Shown: piece by piece, positions 32,369 to 40,465 of the stretch
How the letters are laid out: each line of letters opens with the position of its first letter
Numbering within the stretch: the stretch's first letter is position 1
From: JBBRCE01 sp038205115
GTDB lineage: Bacteria > Planctomycetota > Planctomycetia > Pirellulales > JBBRCE01
DNA: 64,000 bases
Assembly: GCA_038205115.1 (NCBI GenBank)
Contig: JBBRCE010000027.1
Span: 1-64,000, forward strand
Direction of reading: 5' to 3'
Made by a program: the position numbers and the translations under genes
The notes under the pieces: model-generated
Databases searched by the model: none
The model's input: the letters and a program-made list of their open reading frames with translations, nothing else
Told to the model about the DNA's origin: nothing

Positions 32369-33898
32369 CTAACGCTTCAGGCGTTGCAAGAACGAGCCGT
32401 TATCGGCCACGGAGAACATCGGGCGATAGGGATCGGCGCCGTAGCAGTGGGCACGTTGGTAAGGATGCCAGACCAGGCTCATACCGACGTTCCACGATTC
32501 GATTTCGTTGGCGACGAGCCGGTTGTTCTGATCGGGGATCAGATAGGTGAACGCGCCTTGCACGGCCAGCGATTGCGACAGCGGAGCACGCAATTCGGTA
32601 CCGACTTCGAAGTCTTTGTCACCGGTGAAGCCGACAAACGCGCGGCTCTCGGCGCCTTCGCTCCAACTGCGTTTGTAATAGAAGCGGTACTGGTCGCGAG
32701 CGGCATACGTTTCTTGTCCAAACGCGGCCGTGGTGACGGTTTGCTGATCGACGCCCACGATGCCTTCGAAGCCAATCTCGTTGGTACACCAGCTATAGCC
32801 CACCATTGCGCGAACTTGCAGCAGGTCGAGCGAGACGTAGAAGTCGTCGTGCATGTAGTCGGCCACGACGCCAGCGGTGAATCCATTGCCGCAGGCGGGC
32901 CGATGGAACGCACCGCCAGTGACGAAGACTTGACTGCGTTGATCGGTCGCCAGCACGCCGGTCTCGAAATCGGATTGTGTCAGCTCCGTACCAATTTGCA
33001 CGCCCCAGCCCAGACAGTCGCAGACGGCGAAGCCGGTATTGAGACCTTCGTGGAAGCCGAAGTTGCCGTTGGCAGCGCGGTCGAGCGGGCCTTTATAGGC
33101 TTGCGGGCCAGCGAAGATGGTCAGATTGTCGAGGAAGCTGCAATCGCACAGTCCGATGCAGATGCCGCAACCGCCATTGCCGCATCCACCGCAGCAACCA
33201 CTGCGGCAGCCACCACCGCCGCAGGTACCGCCGCAGGTACCACCGCACGAGCCACCACATGAGCCACCACATGAGCCACCACATGAGCCACCGTTGCAGC
33301 CGCAGCCGCCTTCACCCGCCATGGGTTCGGGGCCGTAACTGACGGCGCCTTGATCGTGCATGGTTGCTTCGCCTGGCACCATGGCGCTGGACTGCGGCGA
33401 CATGCGGCGCGGGCCAATGTCTTCGACGGGCGCGGCCGGACGCGGGTGCGCCTTGGGATCTGGCATTTCGCCATCCATGGGCGTCTCGCGATCGGCGTCA
33501 ATCCGCTGCGCCATGCGATACTTGGGATTCGACGTCGTTGCCGACGCGCGTTGCGCCGGATACTGCGGCGAGTAAGGCTGCGAATTGTCGGCGTAACCGC
33601 GCGTCGGGCCGCTGGGCCGGGCAGTGGCCGAGGGCCTGACCGGTTCGGCGGCCGCGGCTTGCGCGGCTTTGCGTTGTTCGAGATAGGCCTTGCTGCCGGC
33701 ACGCGGCGGCTCGGTCGAGCGTCGCGGCGCTGGCGTGCTATCGTCTGGCATGCCGTCATCGGCCGGAGCGTACGACGGCGCCGAGCGGTAGTTGTCGCGG
33801 TTGGGTGCTTGCGCGTGAGCGGCAAGGTTGCCCAGTAAACCGGCGGAAATCGCCAGACTGAGCGTGAAGAATCGCTTGAACGTGGGCCGCAAAATCAT
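32369..33898 (-). CDS. Exported beta-barrel-like protein with Cys/Gly-rich linker
   Basis: The 509-residue protein has a signal peptide (FTLSLAISAGLLGNLAAHA), then a long disordered Pro/Ala/Ser-rich stretch to about residue 195. A remarkable segment at 199-253 has 16 cysteines in GGSCGGSC-type repeats. A C-terminal region of about 250 residues then has alternating beta strands (FAGPQAYKGPLDRAANGNFGFHEGLNTGFA, QDQYRFYYKRSW-like patterns, SWNVGMSLVWHPYQRAHC) typical of outer-membrane barrels of Pirellulales (DUF6666/BBP7-like, which I assign only loosely). It is probably a surface or outer-membrane protein whose Cys segment could cross-link or bind metal. A strong terminator follows. Confidence 0.8.
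   Translation of the reverse strand: MILRPTFKRFFTLSLAISAGLLGNLAAHAQAPNRDNYRSAPSYAPADDGMPDDSTPAPRRSTEPPRAGSKAYLEQRKAAQAAAAEPVRPSATARPSGPTRGYADNSQPYSPQYPAQRASATTSNPKYRMAQRIDADRETPMDGEMPDPKAHPRPAAPVEDIGPRRMSPQSSAMVPGEATMHDQGAVSYGPEPMAGEGGCGCNGGSCGGSCGGSCGGSCGGTCGGTCGGGGCRSGCCGGCGNGGCGICIGLCDCSFLDNLTIFAGPQAYKGPLDRAANGNFGFHEGLNTGFAVCDCLGWGVQIGTELTQSDFETGVLATDQRSQVFVTGGAFHRPACGNGFTAGVVADYMHDDFYVSLDLLQVRAMVGYSWCTNEIGFEGIVGVDQQTVTTAAFGQETYAARDQYRFYYKRSWSEGAESRAFVGFTGDKDFEVGTELRAPLSQSLAVQGAFTYLIPDQNNRLVANEIESWNVGMSLVWHPYQRAHCYGADPYRPMFSVADNGSFLQRLKR
33249..33292 (-). repeat. 12-bp tandem repeat encoding Ser-Cys-Gly-Gly units
   Basis: The unit GAGCCACCACAT (plus strand) is repeated three times perfectly at 33249..33284, with a fourth partial copy to 33292. 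Read on the minus strand it encodes repeated SCGG units inside the Cys-rich linker. Such an array is prone to copy-number change, which would vary the number of cysteines. Confidence 0.85.
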
Positions 33899-34114
33899 TG
33901 GAAATAGCTCCTTCGGCAGTTATGCCGCGCATGCGATGCACCGCGGTTTTTTGGGTAGCAAACTTATCGGAGTTTGCCCTGCCGGAACTTCCGTAAAATT
34001 TCCAACAATCCAAAAAGTCGCCGCAGACTATCGAGAATGGGTTCTAAGCCGAGAAACTGCGTCGACGCGCGAAACTAGGTGGCTCGATGAGCAGCTGATC
34101 GTTGCACTTCGTTG

Positions 34115-34133
34115 CCGACGCAGCTTGCGTCGG
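34115..34133. other. Perfect short hairpin in the 33.9-34.3 kb gap
   Basis: CCGACGCA (34115..34122) and TGCGTCGG (34126..34133) form an eight-pair stem with a three-base loop. No T run follows on either side. The 401-bp gap 33899..34299 contains this hairpin and the longer one at 34218..34242, but no gene I can support. Confidence 0.6.
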
Positions 34134-34217
34134 TGGGCCATGCGATCGGCTGTTTTTCAAGTGCCGACGGTTCTGCATTGCGATCCGGGTTGTTGGCAGA
34201 ACGTCAGCTAGCGAAGC

Positions 34218-34242
34218 TTTCCGACGCTGGCAGCGTCGGAAA
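34218..34242 (-). terminator. Hairpin downstream of the subtilisin-like protease gene
   Basis: TTTCCGACGCTG (34218..34229) and CAGCGTCGGAAA (34231..34242) form a perfect 12-pair inverted repeat with a single central base. It lies 58 bases past the protease stop on the minus strand. There is no T tract, so it may be a 3'-end stabilising structure rather than an intrinsic terminator. Its core CCGACGC is shared with the hairpin at 34115. Confidence 0.5.
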
Positions 34243-34299
34243 CGCACTGATCGCGACGCAAGCGATCGGGCGGAAAATGTCGGCGAGTTGGCTGCCGCG

Positions 34300-37224
34300 T
34301 TACACGCGTGCGGCGTACGGCGACTTCCATTTGCCCAGCAAGTTGAACACGTAGTCCACGCTGCTGAAGTTCGCGGTGTCGTAGCCGGCGCTGGTCGTGG
34401 CGTTCACAATTCCAAAACCCTGAGCGCTGTTGCTGAAGTTGGCGCCGGTCAGGCTAGCCGCGCCGCGCGAGCCACCGAGCACGTCGTCGCCGACGCTATC
34501 CGTGAAGTTGACGGTATCTTTACCGCCGTTGTAGGAAAACACCGTCACGTTGCGGAAGTTGTTGACCTGATAATAGACCTTGCCATCCATAAAGGCCGAC
34601 CAGGTGGGCGTCATATACAGCGTGTCGGCGCCGGCCGAGTCGTGCAAGAAGGTACTGTCGTTACCGCCCGAAGCATTGGCCGAAACCAGGGCAAAACCAA
34701 CCACGGTGTTCGAGTAGTTCGCGCCGGACATCACGGCCGAGTTTGCCAGGCCGACAAACTGATCCGCGCCAACCGAGTCGTACAGATAGGTTTTGTCGTA
34801 GCCGCCGGCCGAGGCATAGGCGTAGACGTTTTTGAAATTGTTGGTCTGCGTCTGATTGGCAACCGACAACATTCGCTGCCAGGTGGGCGTAGCCAGAAAC
34901 CAATCGTTGCTGGGCGAATCGTAGAAATAGGCCGTGTCGTTGCCGCCGGTCGAAAATGCATTGACGTATTGAAATCCCGCGGCGATGTTGTGGTATCCCG
35001 CGCCGACTTCGCCGGCCGAGCCATAGAAGCCGTAGAACTGATCGTCGCCCGCCGAGTCGGTGAAATTGGCGGTATCGCCGCCGCCGCTGGAATAGGCAAG
35101 CACCGTACTGGCGTTGCGGACCAGCAGGTCGTAACCGCTGCCGTACAAATGCGCCGAGGTCGGCGTAAAGTCCAGCGTGTCGTTTCCGAGCGAATCGTAC
35201 ATCGTTACTTGATCGTTACCGCCGCCAGCGTCCAGTAGGATGCGCTGCACGTTGCTGGCTTGCACGCTGTAGCCCGCACCGGTCACGCTGACGGAACCTA
35301 CCCGCAGCGTGGCTGTTTCCGCGCCGGCGGTGCCGGTGATGGCAATGGCATCGACGCCAGCCCCGCCGTTGAACGTGAAATACTTGGCGCTGGCCGAAGA
35401 GAATTGATAATCCACTCCGTTGACAGTCACCGTTTGCATCGCGCCGGCGGTGTAGGCGAATGCGTCGTTGACGCTGGTGCCGTTGACGTTAACATTCAGA
35501 CCGTTTTGGCTAACCAGGTTTGTCAGTCGGAAGTTCACATCCGTATTGGAACCGCGAACGTGTACGAAAAACGATTGCCCGGCGGTAGCGGTGAAATCCA
35601 AGCGCTCGCCGTAGCCGTTGACGTTGCCGCTGGCCACCAGCTGGTTGTTGGCGTTGTACAGTTCGATATCGATGTTGCCGCCGGCTTGCGCGAATAGCGC
35701 TTGCACGGTGAACAGTCCGGCTTGCGAGGCCGTGGCGGCGAACCAATTGTCGCCGCTCGAGAGATCGACGCCGGAAATCTGTTTGAAATCGACCGCGCCC
35801 CAGTTGGCGGCCGCCACCGACGAAGCGACATCCAGCCGATAATGCCCAATGCCGCCGCCGGTGCTCAGGCCCACGGAGTACGTTTGCCCAGCGACCACGC
35901 TGACGCTAAACGTGTTGCCAGTGGTTGTTCCGGCCGTACCGGCCAGTTCCCACTTGGCGGACATCGTGCCATCGACGGTGGCCGTAAACGTGACGGTGCC
36001 GGATTGTCCGGCCACAAAGCTGAAATAATCTTTGTCGTCCAAGCGGGTAATGGCGCCGCTGACGGACGTGCGCCCAACCAGCGTGCCCAGGCTGTAAGCC
36101 GTGCTGGAGGTGTTGCCGAATTCGTCAGCCGGTATGATCGAGTTGATGGCGGCCTGCAGGTTCAATCGCTTGTAAGATTGATTGGTGGCCGAATCGTAAA
36201 TCGAATCGGCCGTGTTGCGCATCACGTAGTTGATCGTGTCTTCGTTGATGTTTTTATAACCGGCAAATTGCAATGCCTGGCGAATCAGCACGCTGGCCCC
36301 AGCCACGTAAGGCGTGGCCATGCTGGTGCCGGACATCGTGATCCAGTCGTTGGTTTTGCCATCCAGATTGCCAATATAATCCGGCGCGGTGCTGCGGATA
36401 TCGCTGCCGGGCGCGGCGATGACGCGGTCCAATCGCTGGCTGTAACCGGCCAGATTGCCCGAAGCGTCAACGGCCGCCACCGGCACAACGTAAGAACTTG
36501 CGCCTGGATAACTCAGTCCGGGCGTGCCGTAATTGGCAAACGCGTTGCCGGCCGCAACAGCGATGAAAATGCCATCGTTTTTGAGCTGCAGGAAATCGTT
36601 TTCCAGGTTGGCCCAGTTCGGCACGGTGCTGGAATTCCAGTCGGCGCCCAACGACAAATTGACGGTGGTGATCGGATTGCGGAACGCAAATCGATTCGTA
36701 TGCACCCACTGCAGGGCCTTATCGACCGCGTCGAAACTGCCGTTGCCGTTGGAATCGAACACGCGTAAACCGACCAGGTCGACCCCGGTGGCCAACCCCG
36801 GATTATTGACGTCGTTGCTGGCGATGATGCCGGAGACGTGCGTGCCGTGGCCGCCCAGCGGACCATCGTCGTAGGGGTTGGCGTCGTTGGCGGCAAAATC
36901 GTAGCCGCCGACTACACGATAATTGGCGCCATATCCGCCGCCGAGCGCCGGATGATCGTAGGCGATGCCGGTATCGATGACGGCCACGGTTTGTCCCGCG
37001 CCGGTGAAGCCGTATGTCGATCGCTCGGCATTTAGGCCGGTGAAGTTGTAGGCCGGAGTCGAAGTGACATTTGGATTGATGGCCGCTTGCGTGCTGGGCG
37101 CGCTGCCGGGATGCAATTGTTGCGCAATGGCCGCCAGGCTCTGCGCCGCCATCATCATCCGCGGTTCGAACGATTCGAGAGCTGCACGGCGCGCTGTTGA
37201 ACGCTTGGGTTGCGATCGCCTCAT
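34300..37224 (-). CDS. Subtilisin-like (S8) protease with C-terminal beta repeats
   Basis: The 974-residue protein's N-terminus has a planctomycete LExR-type sorting-like motif, ALESFEPRMMMAA (residues 15-27). The catalytic domain shows Asp84 (VAVIDTGIAYDH), His126 (GGHGTHVSGII), the oxyanion Asn227 and Ser301 (MSGTSMATPYVAG). After a jelly-roll-like region, the last third has imperfect repeats of about 60-65 residues built around GGxDTxxxxDSxGxDxF and YxNxxxGF. These resemble parallel beta-roll or cadherin-free surface repeats. It is secreted or cell-surface, probably self-processing. The ATG at 37224 precedes the motif, and the longer frame upstream has no signal. Confidence 0.9.
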   Translation of the reverse strand: MRRSQPKRSTARRAALESFEPRMMMAAQSLAAIAQQLHPGSAPSTQAAINPNVTSTPAYNFTGLNAERSTYGFTGAGQTVAVIDTGIAYDHPALGGGYGANYRVVGGYDFAANDANPYDDGPLGGHGTHVSGIIASNDVNNPGLATGVDLVGLRVFDSNGNGSFDAVDKALQWVHTNRFAFRNPITTVNLSLGADWNSSTVPNWANLENDFLQLKNDGIFIAVAAGNAFANYGTPGLSYPGASSYVVPVAAVDASGNLAGYSQRLDRVIAAPGSDIRSTAPDYIGNLDGKTNDWITMSGTSMATPYVAGASVLIRQALQFAGYKNINEDTINYVMRNTADSIYDSATNQSYKRLNLQAAINSIIPADEFGNTSSTAYSLGTLVGRTSVSGAITRLDDKDYFSFVAGQSGTVTFTATVDGTMSAKWELAGTAGTTTGNTFSVSVVAGQTYSVGLSTGGGIGHYRLDVASSVAAANWGAVDFKQISGVDLSSGDNWFAATASQAGLFTVQALFAQAGGNIDIELYNANNQLVASGNVNGYGERLDFTATAGQSFFVHVRGSNTDVNFRLTNLVSQNGLNVNVNGTSVNDAFAYTAGAMQTVTVNGVDYQFSSASAKYFTFNGGAGVDAIAITGTAGAETATLRVGSVSVTGAGYSVQASNVQRILLDAGGGNDQVTMYDSLGNDTLDFTPTSAHLYGSGYDLLVRNASTVLAYSSGGGDTANFTDSAGDDQFYGFYGSAGEVGAGYHNIAAGFQYVNAFSTGGNDTAYFYDSPSNDWFLATPTWQRMLSVANQTQTNNFKNVYAYASAGGYDKTYLYDSVGADQFVGLANSAVMSGANYSNTVVGFALVSANASGGNDSTFLHDSAGADTLYMTPTWSAFMDGKVYYQVNNFRNVTVFSYNGGKDTVNFTDSVGDDVLGGSRGAASLTGANFSNSAQGFGIVNATTSAGYDTANFSSVDYVFNLLGKWKSPYAARV

Positions 37225-37801
37225 GAGTGGGCCTTTCGACGCAAACGCGGAGCCGCCCGGCGAAGCTGCGTCTGACGAGGACGCAACACACACGGTCGAA
37301 CCGCAAATTTCTTGGGGCCAATCGGCGAGGGGGAACCGATCGCTGGGTGTCCAGAACTGGACGTTATCGTGACGAGTCTTGGTGGGCGCATCCCGCGTCA
37401 ACCGAAAGAACTCTAGTTCAGAAACCTCCGGCAAGCGCGGCCAGAAACTGCAGTATTTCCCGTGAAATCACGGAATTTCTGACAATGATGCGCAAAGGCA
37501 ACCGCGCGGAAAATCGGCCGTCGCCAAACCGCGACAACGAGGTTTTTTGGCGACGGAAAAACTGTCGATTCATGGCACGCGATCTCACCCGAGTTCGCGT
37601 AGTCGCAAGAACGACGAGCCAATTTACCACGAAGTACGAGAGGATTTATCCCGAAGAACGATTAAGATATTCACCGCAAAAACGGGAAGTACGCGCAGGC
37701 GCTCCGAGGAAATCCATTCGGCAAGAGTGAGCGGATGGCGGCATTTCCCAACCGAGCCGGAATTCTTTGCGATCTTCCTGGCGTCGCGGTGAAAATTCTG
37801 C
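37225..37801. other. 577-bp intergenic gap without a recognised gene
   Basis: Frames here are short and unlike proteins. A small palindrome, CCGTGAAATCACGG, lies at 37460..37473 and could be an operator, but nothing else supports that. It should hold the promoter of the protease gene on the minus strand and the 3' end of the mqnE transcription unit. Confidence 0.4.
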
Positions 37802-38959
37802 TTACCGTGCCGCCGTGATGGCAGCGCCGGTGGTCCACTGCTGGCCATCGCGCTCGATGCGGCGATAGAGCGTGTCGCGTTCAACCGGTTCGCGACCGGC
37901 TTCTTCGATCAGCCGACGAATCTGCTCGACGCTGAGCGATTCGGGCGTTTTGGCGCCGGCGTCGTGATAAATCAGTTCGTGCCGCACGGTGCCATCCAGG
38001 TCGTCGGCGCCATAGGCGAGCGCCGTTTGCGCGGTGCCCAGCCCAAGCATGATCCAGTAGGCTTTGAGATGGTCGAAGTTATCGAGCATCAACCGCGCCA
38101 CGGCCATCGTCCGCAAATCGACAATGCCAGACGGCTTTTTGATGTGATCGAGCCGGGTGTTTTCCGGGTGGAACGCCAGGGGAATAAACGTCTGAAAGCC
38201 GCCGGTCTCGGCTTGCAGATCGCGCAAGCGAATTAAGTGATCGATGCGGTGATACGAATTTTCGATATGGCCGTACAGCATGGTGGCATTGGTCCGCAAA
38301 CCAAGCTGATGCGCGGTGCGGTGAATCTCGATCCAATTGCGCGAGTCGGCCTTGTGCTCGCAGATGCGGTCGCGAACTTCGGGATGAAAGATTTCCGCGC
38401 CACCGCCAGGCAGGCTGCCGAGACCGGCGTCGATGAGTTCTTGCAGAATGTCGCGGTACGAGCGCTTGGTGAGATGAGCAAACCAGTTGATTTCCACCGC
38501 CGTCCAGGCTTTCAAATGCAGCTCGGGATAGGCGTTATGCAGCAGCGACAGCATATCGCGATACCATTCGTACGGCATTTGATGATGCAGACCGCCGACG
38601 ATATGCATTTCGGTCGCGCCGCAATCGACGGCTTCCTGACCGCGGGCCAGAATCTGCTCGTCGTTCATGGCGTAACCCTTGGGGTCGCGCAGGTCGGAAC
38701 GAAACGCGCAAAAGATACAGCGATAAACGCAGACGTTGGTCGGATTCAGGTGGGTATTGATGTTGTAGTACGTGAAGTTGCCGTTCTTGCGCTCGCGCAC
38801 CAGATTGGCAAGTTCGCCAACATCGTTGAGATGCACCGCGGGGCTGTCCAAAAACAGGCCATCATCGAGCGACAAACGCTCAGCGGCTTCTACCTTACTG
38901 CGAATCGATTGATACGTCGGCATGTCGTTCTGTAACTCCTGAATCTTGGCAGCGAGCAT
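37802..38959 (-). CDS. mqnE: Aminofutalosine synthase
   Basis: The 385-residue protein is a radical SAM enzyme with the cluster CxxxCxxC at Cys77, Cys81 and Cys84 (TNVCVYRCIFCAFRSD). Family blocks include HIVGGLHHQMPYEWYRDML, KAWTAVEINWF, SLPGGGAEIFHPEVRDRICEHK, and TNATMLYGHIE. MqnE joins SAM adenosyl to 3-[(1-carboxyvinyl)oxy]benzoate in the futalosine route to menaquinone. It follows the UbiA-type gene by 17 bases on the same strand. I chose ATG 38959, since the longest frame would overlap the upstream gene. ATG 38923 is an alternative. Confidence 0.92.
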   Translation of the reverse strand: MLAAKIQELQNDMPTYQSIRSKVEAAERLSLDDGLFLDSPAVHLNDVGELANLVRERKNGNFTYYNINTHLNPTNVCVYRCIFCAFRSDLRDPKGYAMNDEQILARGQEAVDCGATEMHIVGGLHHQMPYEWYRDMLSLLHNAYPELHLKAWTAVEINWFAHLTKRSYRDILQELIDAGLGSLPGGGAEIFHPEVRDRICEHKADSRNWIEIHRTAHQLGLRTNATMLYGHIENSYHRIDHLIRLRDLQAETGGFQTFIPLAFHPENTRLDHIKKPSGIVDLRTMAVARLMLDNFDHLKAYWIMLGLGTAQTALAYGADDLDGTVRHELIYHDAGAKTPESLSVEQIRRLIEEAGREPVERDTLYRRIERDGQQWTTGAAITAAR

Positions 38960-38976
38960 CGTGTTGGAATGCTCGA

Positions 38977-39891
38977 TTAACCGCCACCCAACCACAAATC
39001 CAAACTTGTAACCGCAAACAGGCCGACACTGACAACCGCGTTGACGTTAAAAAACGCCACGTTGACGCGTTGTAGGTCGTCCGGCCGGATAATGCTGTGC
39101 TCATAAATCAGCAGCAGTGCCACGGCCACCAGCCCGCTGCGATAAATCCAACCTAGCGGCGGATAGACCGTGGGCAGCAGCCACAGCACCGCAATCATGG
39201 CAGCGTGGCAGAGCATTGCCAGCCGCAACGCGTTGCGGACGCCCAGCCTTGCTGGCACGCTCCGCAGTCCGGTGGCGACATCAAAATCGGCATCCTGGCA
39301 GGCATAGATCATATCAAAACCGGCCACCCAGAGCATCACGCCTTTTGCCAAGACCACGGCCGGCAGCAAGTCCGCCGGATGTTGTTGCACGCTGCCACCG
39401 CGAATGGCAATCCAAGCGCAAACCGGCGCCAGGCTGAGCGCTGCGCCCAACCAAAAATGCGCCAGCGAGGTGAACCGCTTGGCGAGGCTGTAGCCCAGTA
39501 AAAAGGCCAAGACCGGCAAACTCAACACCAGCGGCAAAACGTTGGGTAGAAAAACAAGTGTCGCCGCGATAAAGCCCAGCGAACAGGCTACGGCAAAGCT
39601 GGCGACGCTGCTCAGTTTGAGCGTGCCAGAGGGAATGTGGCGGCTTTTGGTCCGCGGGTTATCCGCATCAAATCGCCAATCGGCCACGCGATTGAACGCC
39701 ATGGCCGCGCTCCGCGCGGTCACCATGCACAACAGAATTCCCAGCAGCTCTTGCCAGCGGAAGGCGATGCGCGGCGTGCCGCGAGCGTTGGCCACCCAGG
39801 CCATCACGGCGGCTACCAGCGCAAACGGCAACGCAAACAGCGTGTGGCTGAAGCGAATCATCTCCAAAATCTGCCGTGTCTTAGCGAGCAT
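38977..39891 (-). CDS. mqnP: UbiA-family prenyltransferase (likely MqnP)
   Basis: The 304-residue protein has eight or nine transmembrane helices and the two Asp-rich motifs: NRVADWRFDADNPRT (NxxxDxxxD) and YACQDADFDVATGLRSVPARLG. The family attaches prenyl chains to aromatic acids, and SGTLKLS-type spacing is close to 4-hydroxybenzoate transferases. Its tight pairing with mqnE points to the prenylation step of futalosine menaquinone synthesis, where the UbiA-like MqnP is used. A plain ubiA assignment is less likely given the context. Confidence 0.86.
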   Translation of the reverse strand: MLAKTRQILEMIRFSHTLFALPFALVAAVMAWVANARGTPRIAFRWQELLGILLCMVTARSAAMAFNRVADWRFDADNPRTKSRHIPSGTLKLSSVASFAVACSLGFIAATLVFLPNVLPLVLSLPVLAFLLGYSLAKRFTSLAHFWLGAALSLAPVCAWIAIRGGSVQQHPADLLPAVVLAKGVMLWVAGFDMIYACQDADFDVATGLRSVPARLGVRNALRLAMLCHAAMIAVLWLLPTVYPPLGWIYRSGLVAVALLLIYEHSIIRPDDLQRVNVAFFNVNAVVSVGLFAVTSLDLWLGGG

Positions 39892-40372
39892 TCCGAGCCC
39901 ATCCCGTCATCAAAGACGGCTTCCGCCAATCGTTGGTTGAGCTTCTAAAACAGCGGATATCCGGCCGATCTCGCGACATATCCGCTGCCAGAAACAATTC
40001 CTGTTGCCTTTGCTTCCGCTCGCCCATAGCCACGGTCAGATGCTCCTTGTGCAGACTTTCATCACCACGCCGCCAATCGTGTACCGAAAGCACAAGATGA
40101 TTCGCACGCCGCACCTCCTCGCGCTCGTTGTCCCCAATCGTGATACTTGCACCGTCATGACCTCCGCAGGCCAGAATTTTACCGTCAGGACTAAACGAAA
40201 GGAAAGTTTCGCCTTCGACAGACACCCGAATTGAATGCACGAGTTTCAGGTGCTGAGCACGCACGACACCGGTCGGAAATACCAGAATCAAAATTGCCAA
40301 CACGCATTTGAACAGGGTTCGTTTCCGCTGGATAAAAAGCGGTTTTAATCGCATGCGAAGGAATTCGAACAA
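39881..40372 (-). CDS. Truncated WD40-type exported protein
   Basis: The 163-residue protein has a hydrophobic N-terminus (LFKCVLAILILVFPTGVVRA) followed by one WD40-like unit, LKLVHSIRVSVEGETFLSFSPDGKILACGGHDGASITIGDN. After that the sequence becomes charged and unstructured with no further blades. A lone blade cannot form a propeller, so this is probably the surviving 5' end of a larger gene truncated by deletion. The stop overlaps the start of the UbiA gene by 11 bases, so the deletion may have joined them. It may be translated or simply a relic. Confidence 0.5.
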   Translation of the reverse strand: MFEFLRMRLKPLFIQRKRTLFKCVLAILILVFPTGVVRAQHLKLVHSIRVSVEGETFLSFSPDGKILACGGHDGASITIGDNEREEVRRANHLVLSVHDWRRGDESLHKEHLTVAMGERKQRQQELFLAADMSRDRPDIRCFRSSTNDWRKPSLMTGWARNAR

Positions 40373-40465
40373 ACTCTTAATTACCCATTACTCGTTTTCA
40401 ATCATTGCCGTCGTTTGCCGGCGCGCTCTTGAGTGCTGAAAGCGCGATTTCGTGCCTGCTACGTA

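Noticed and set aside
33240..33300. Possible CRISPR or minisatellite array
   Set aside because: The 12-bp units have no spacers and are in frame with the Cys-rich coding sequence, so the repeat is part of a protein.
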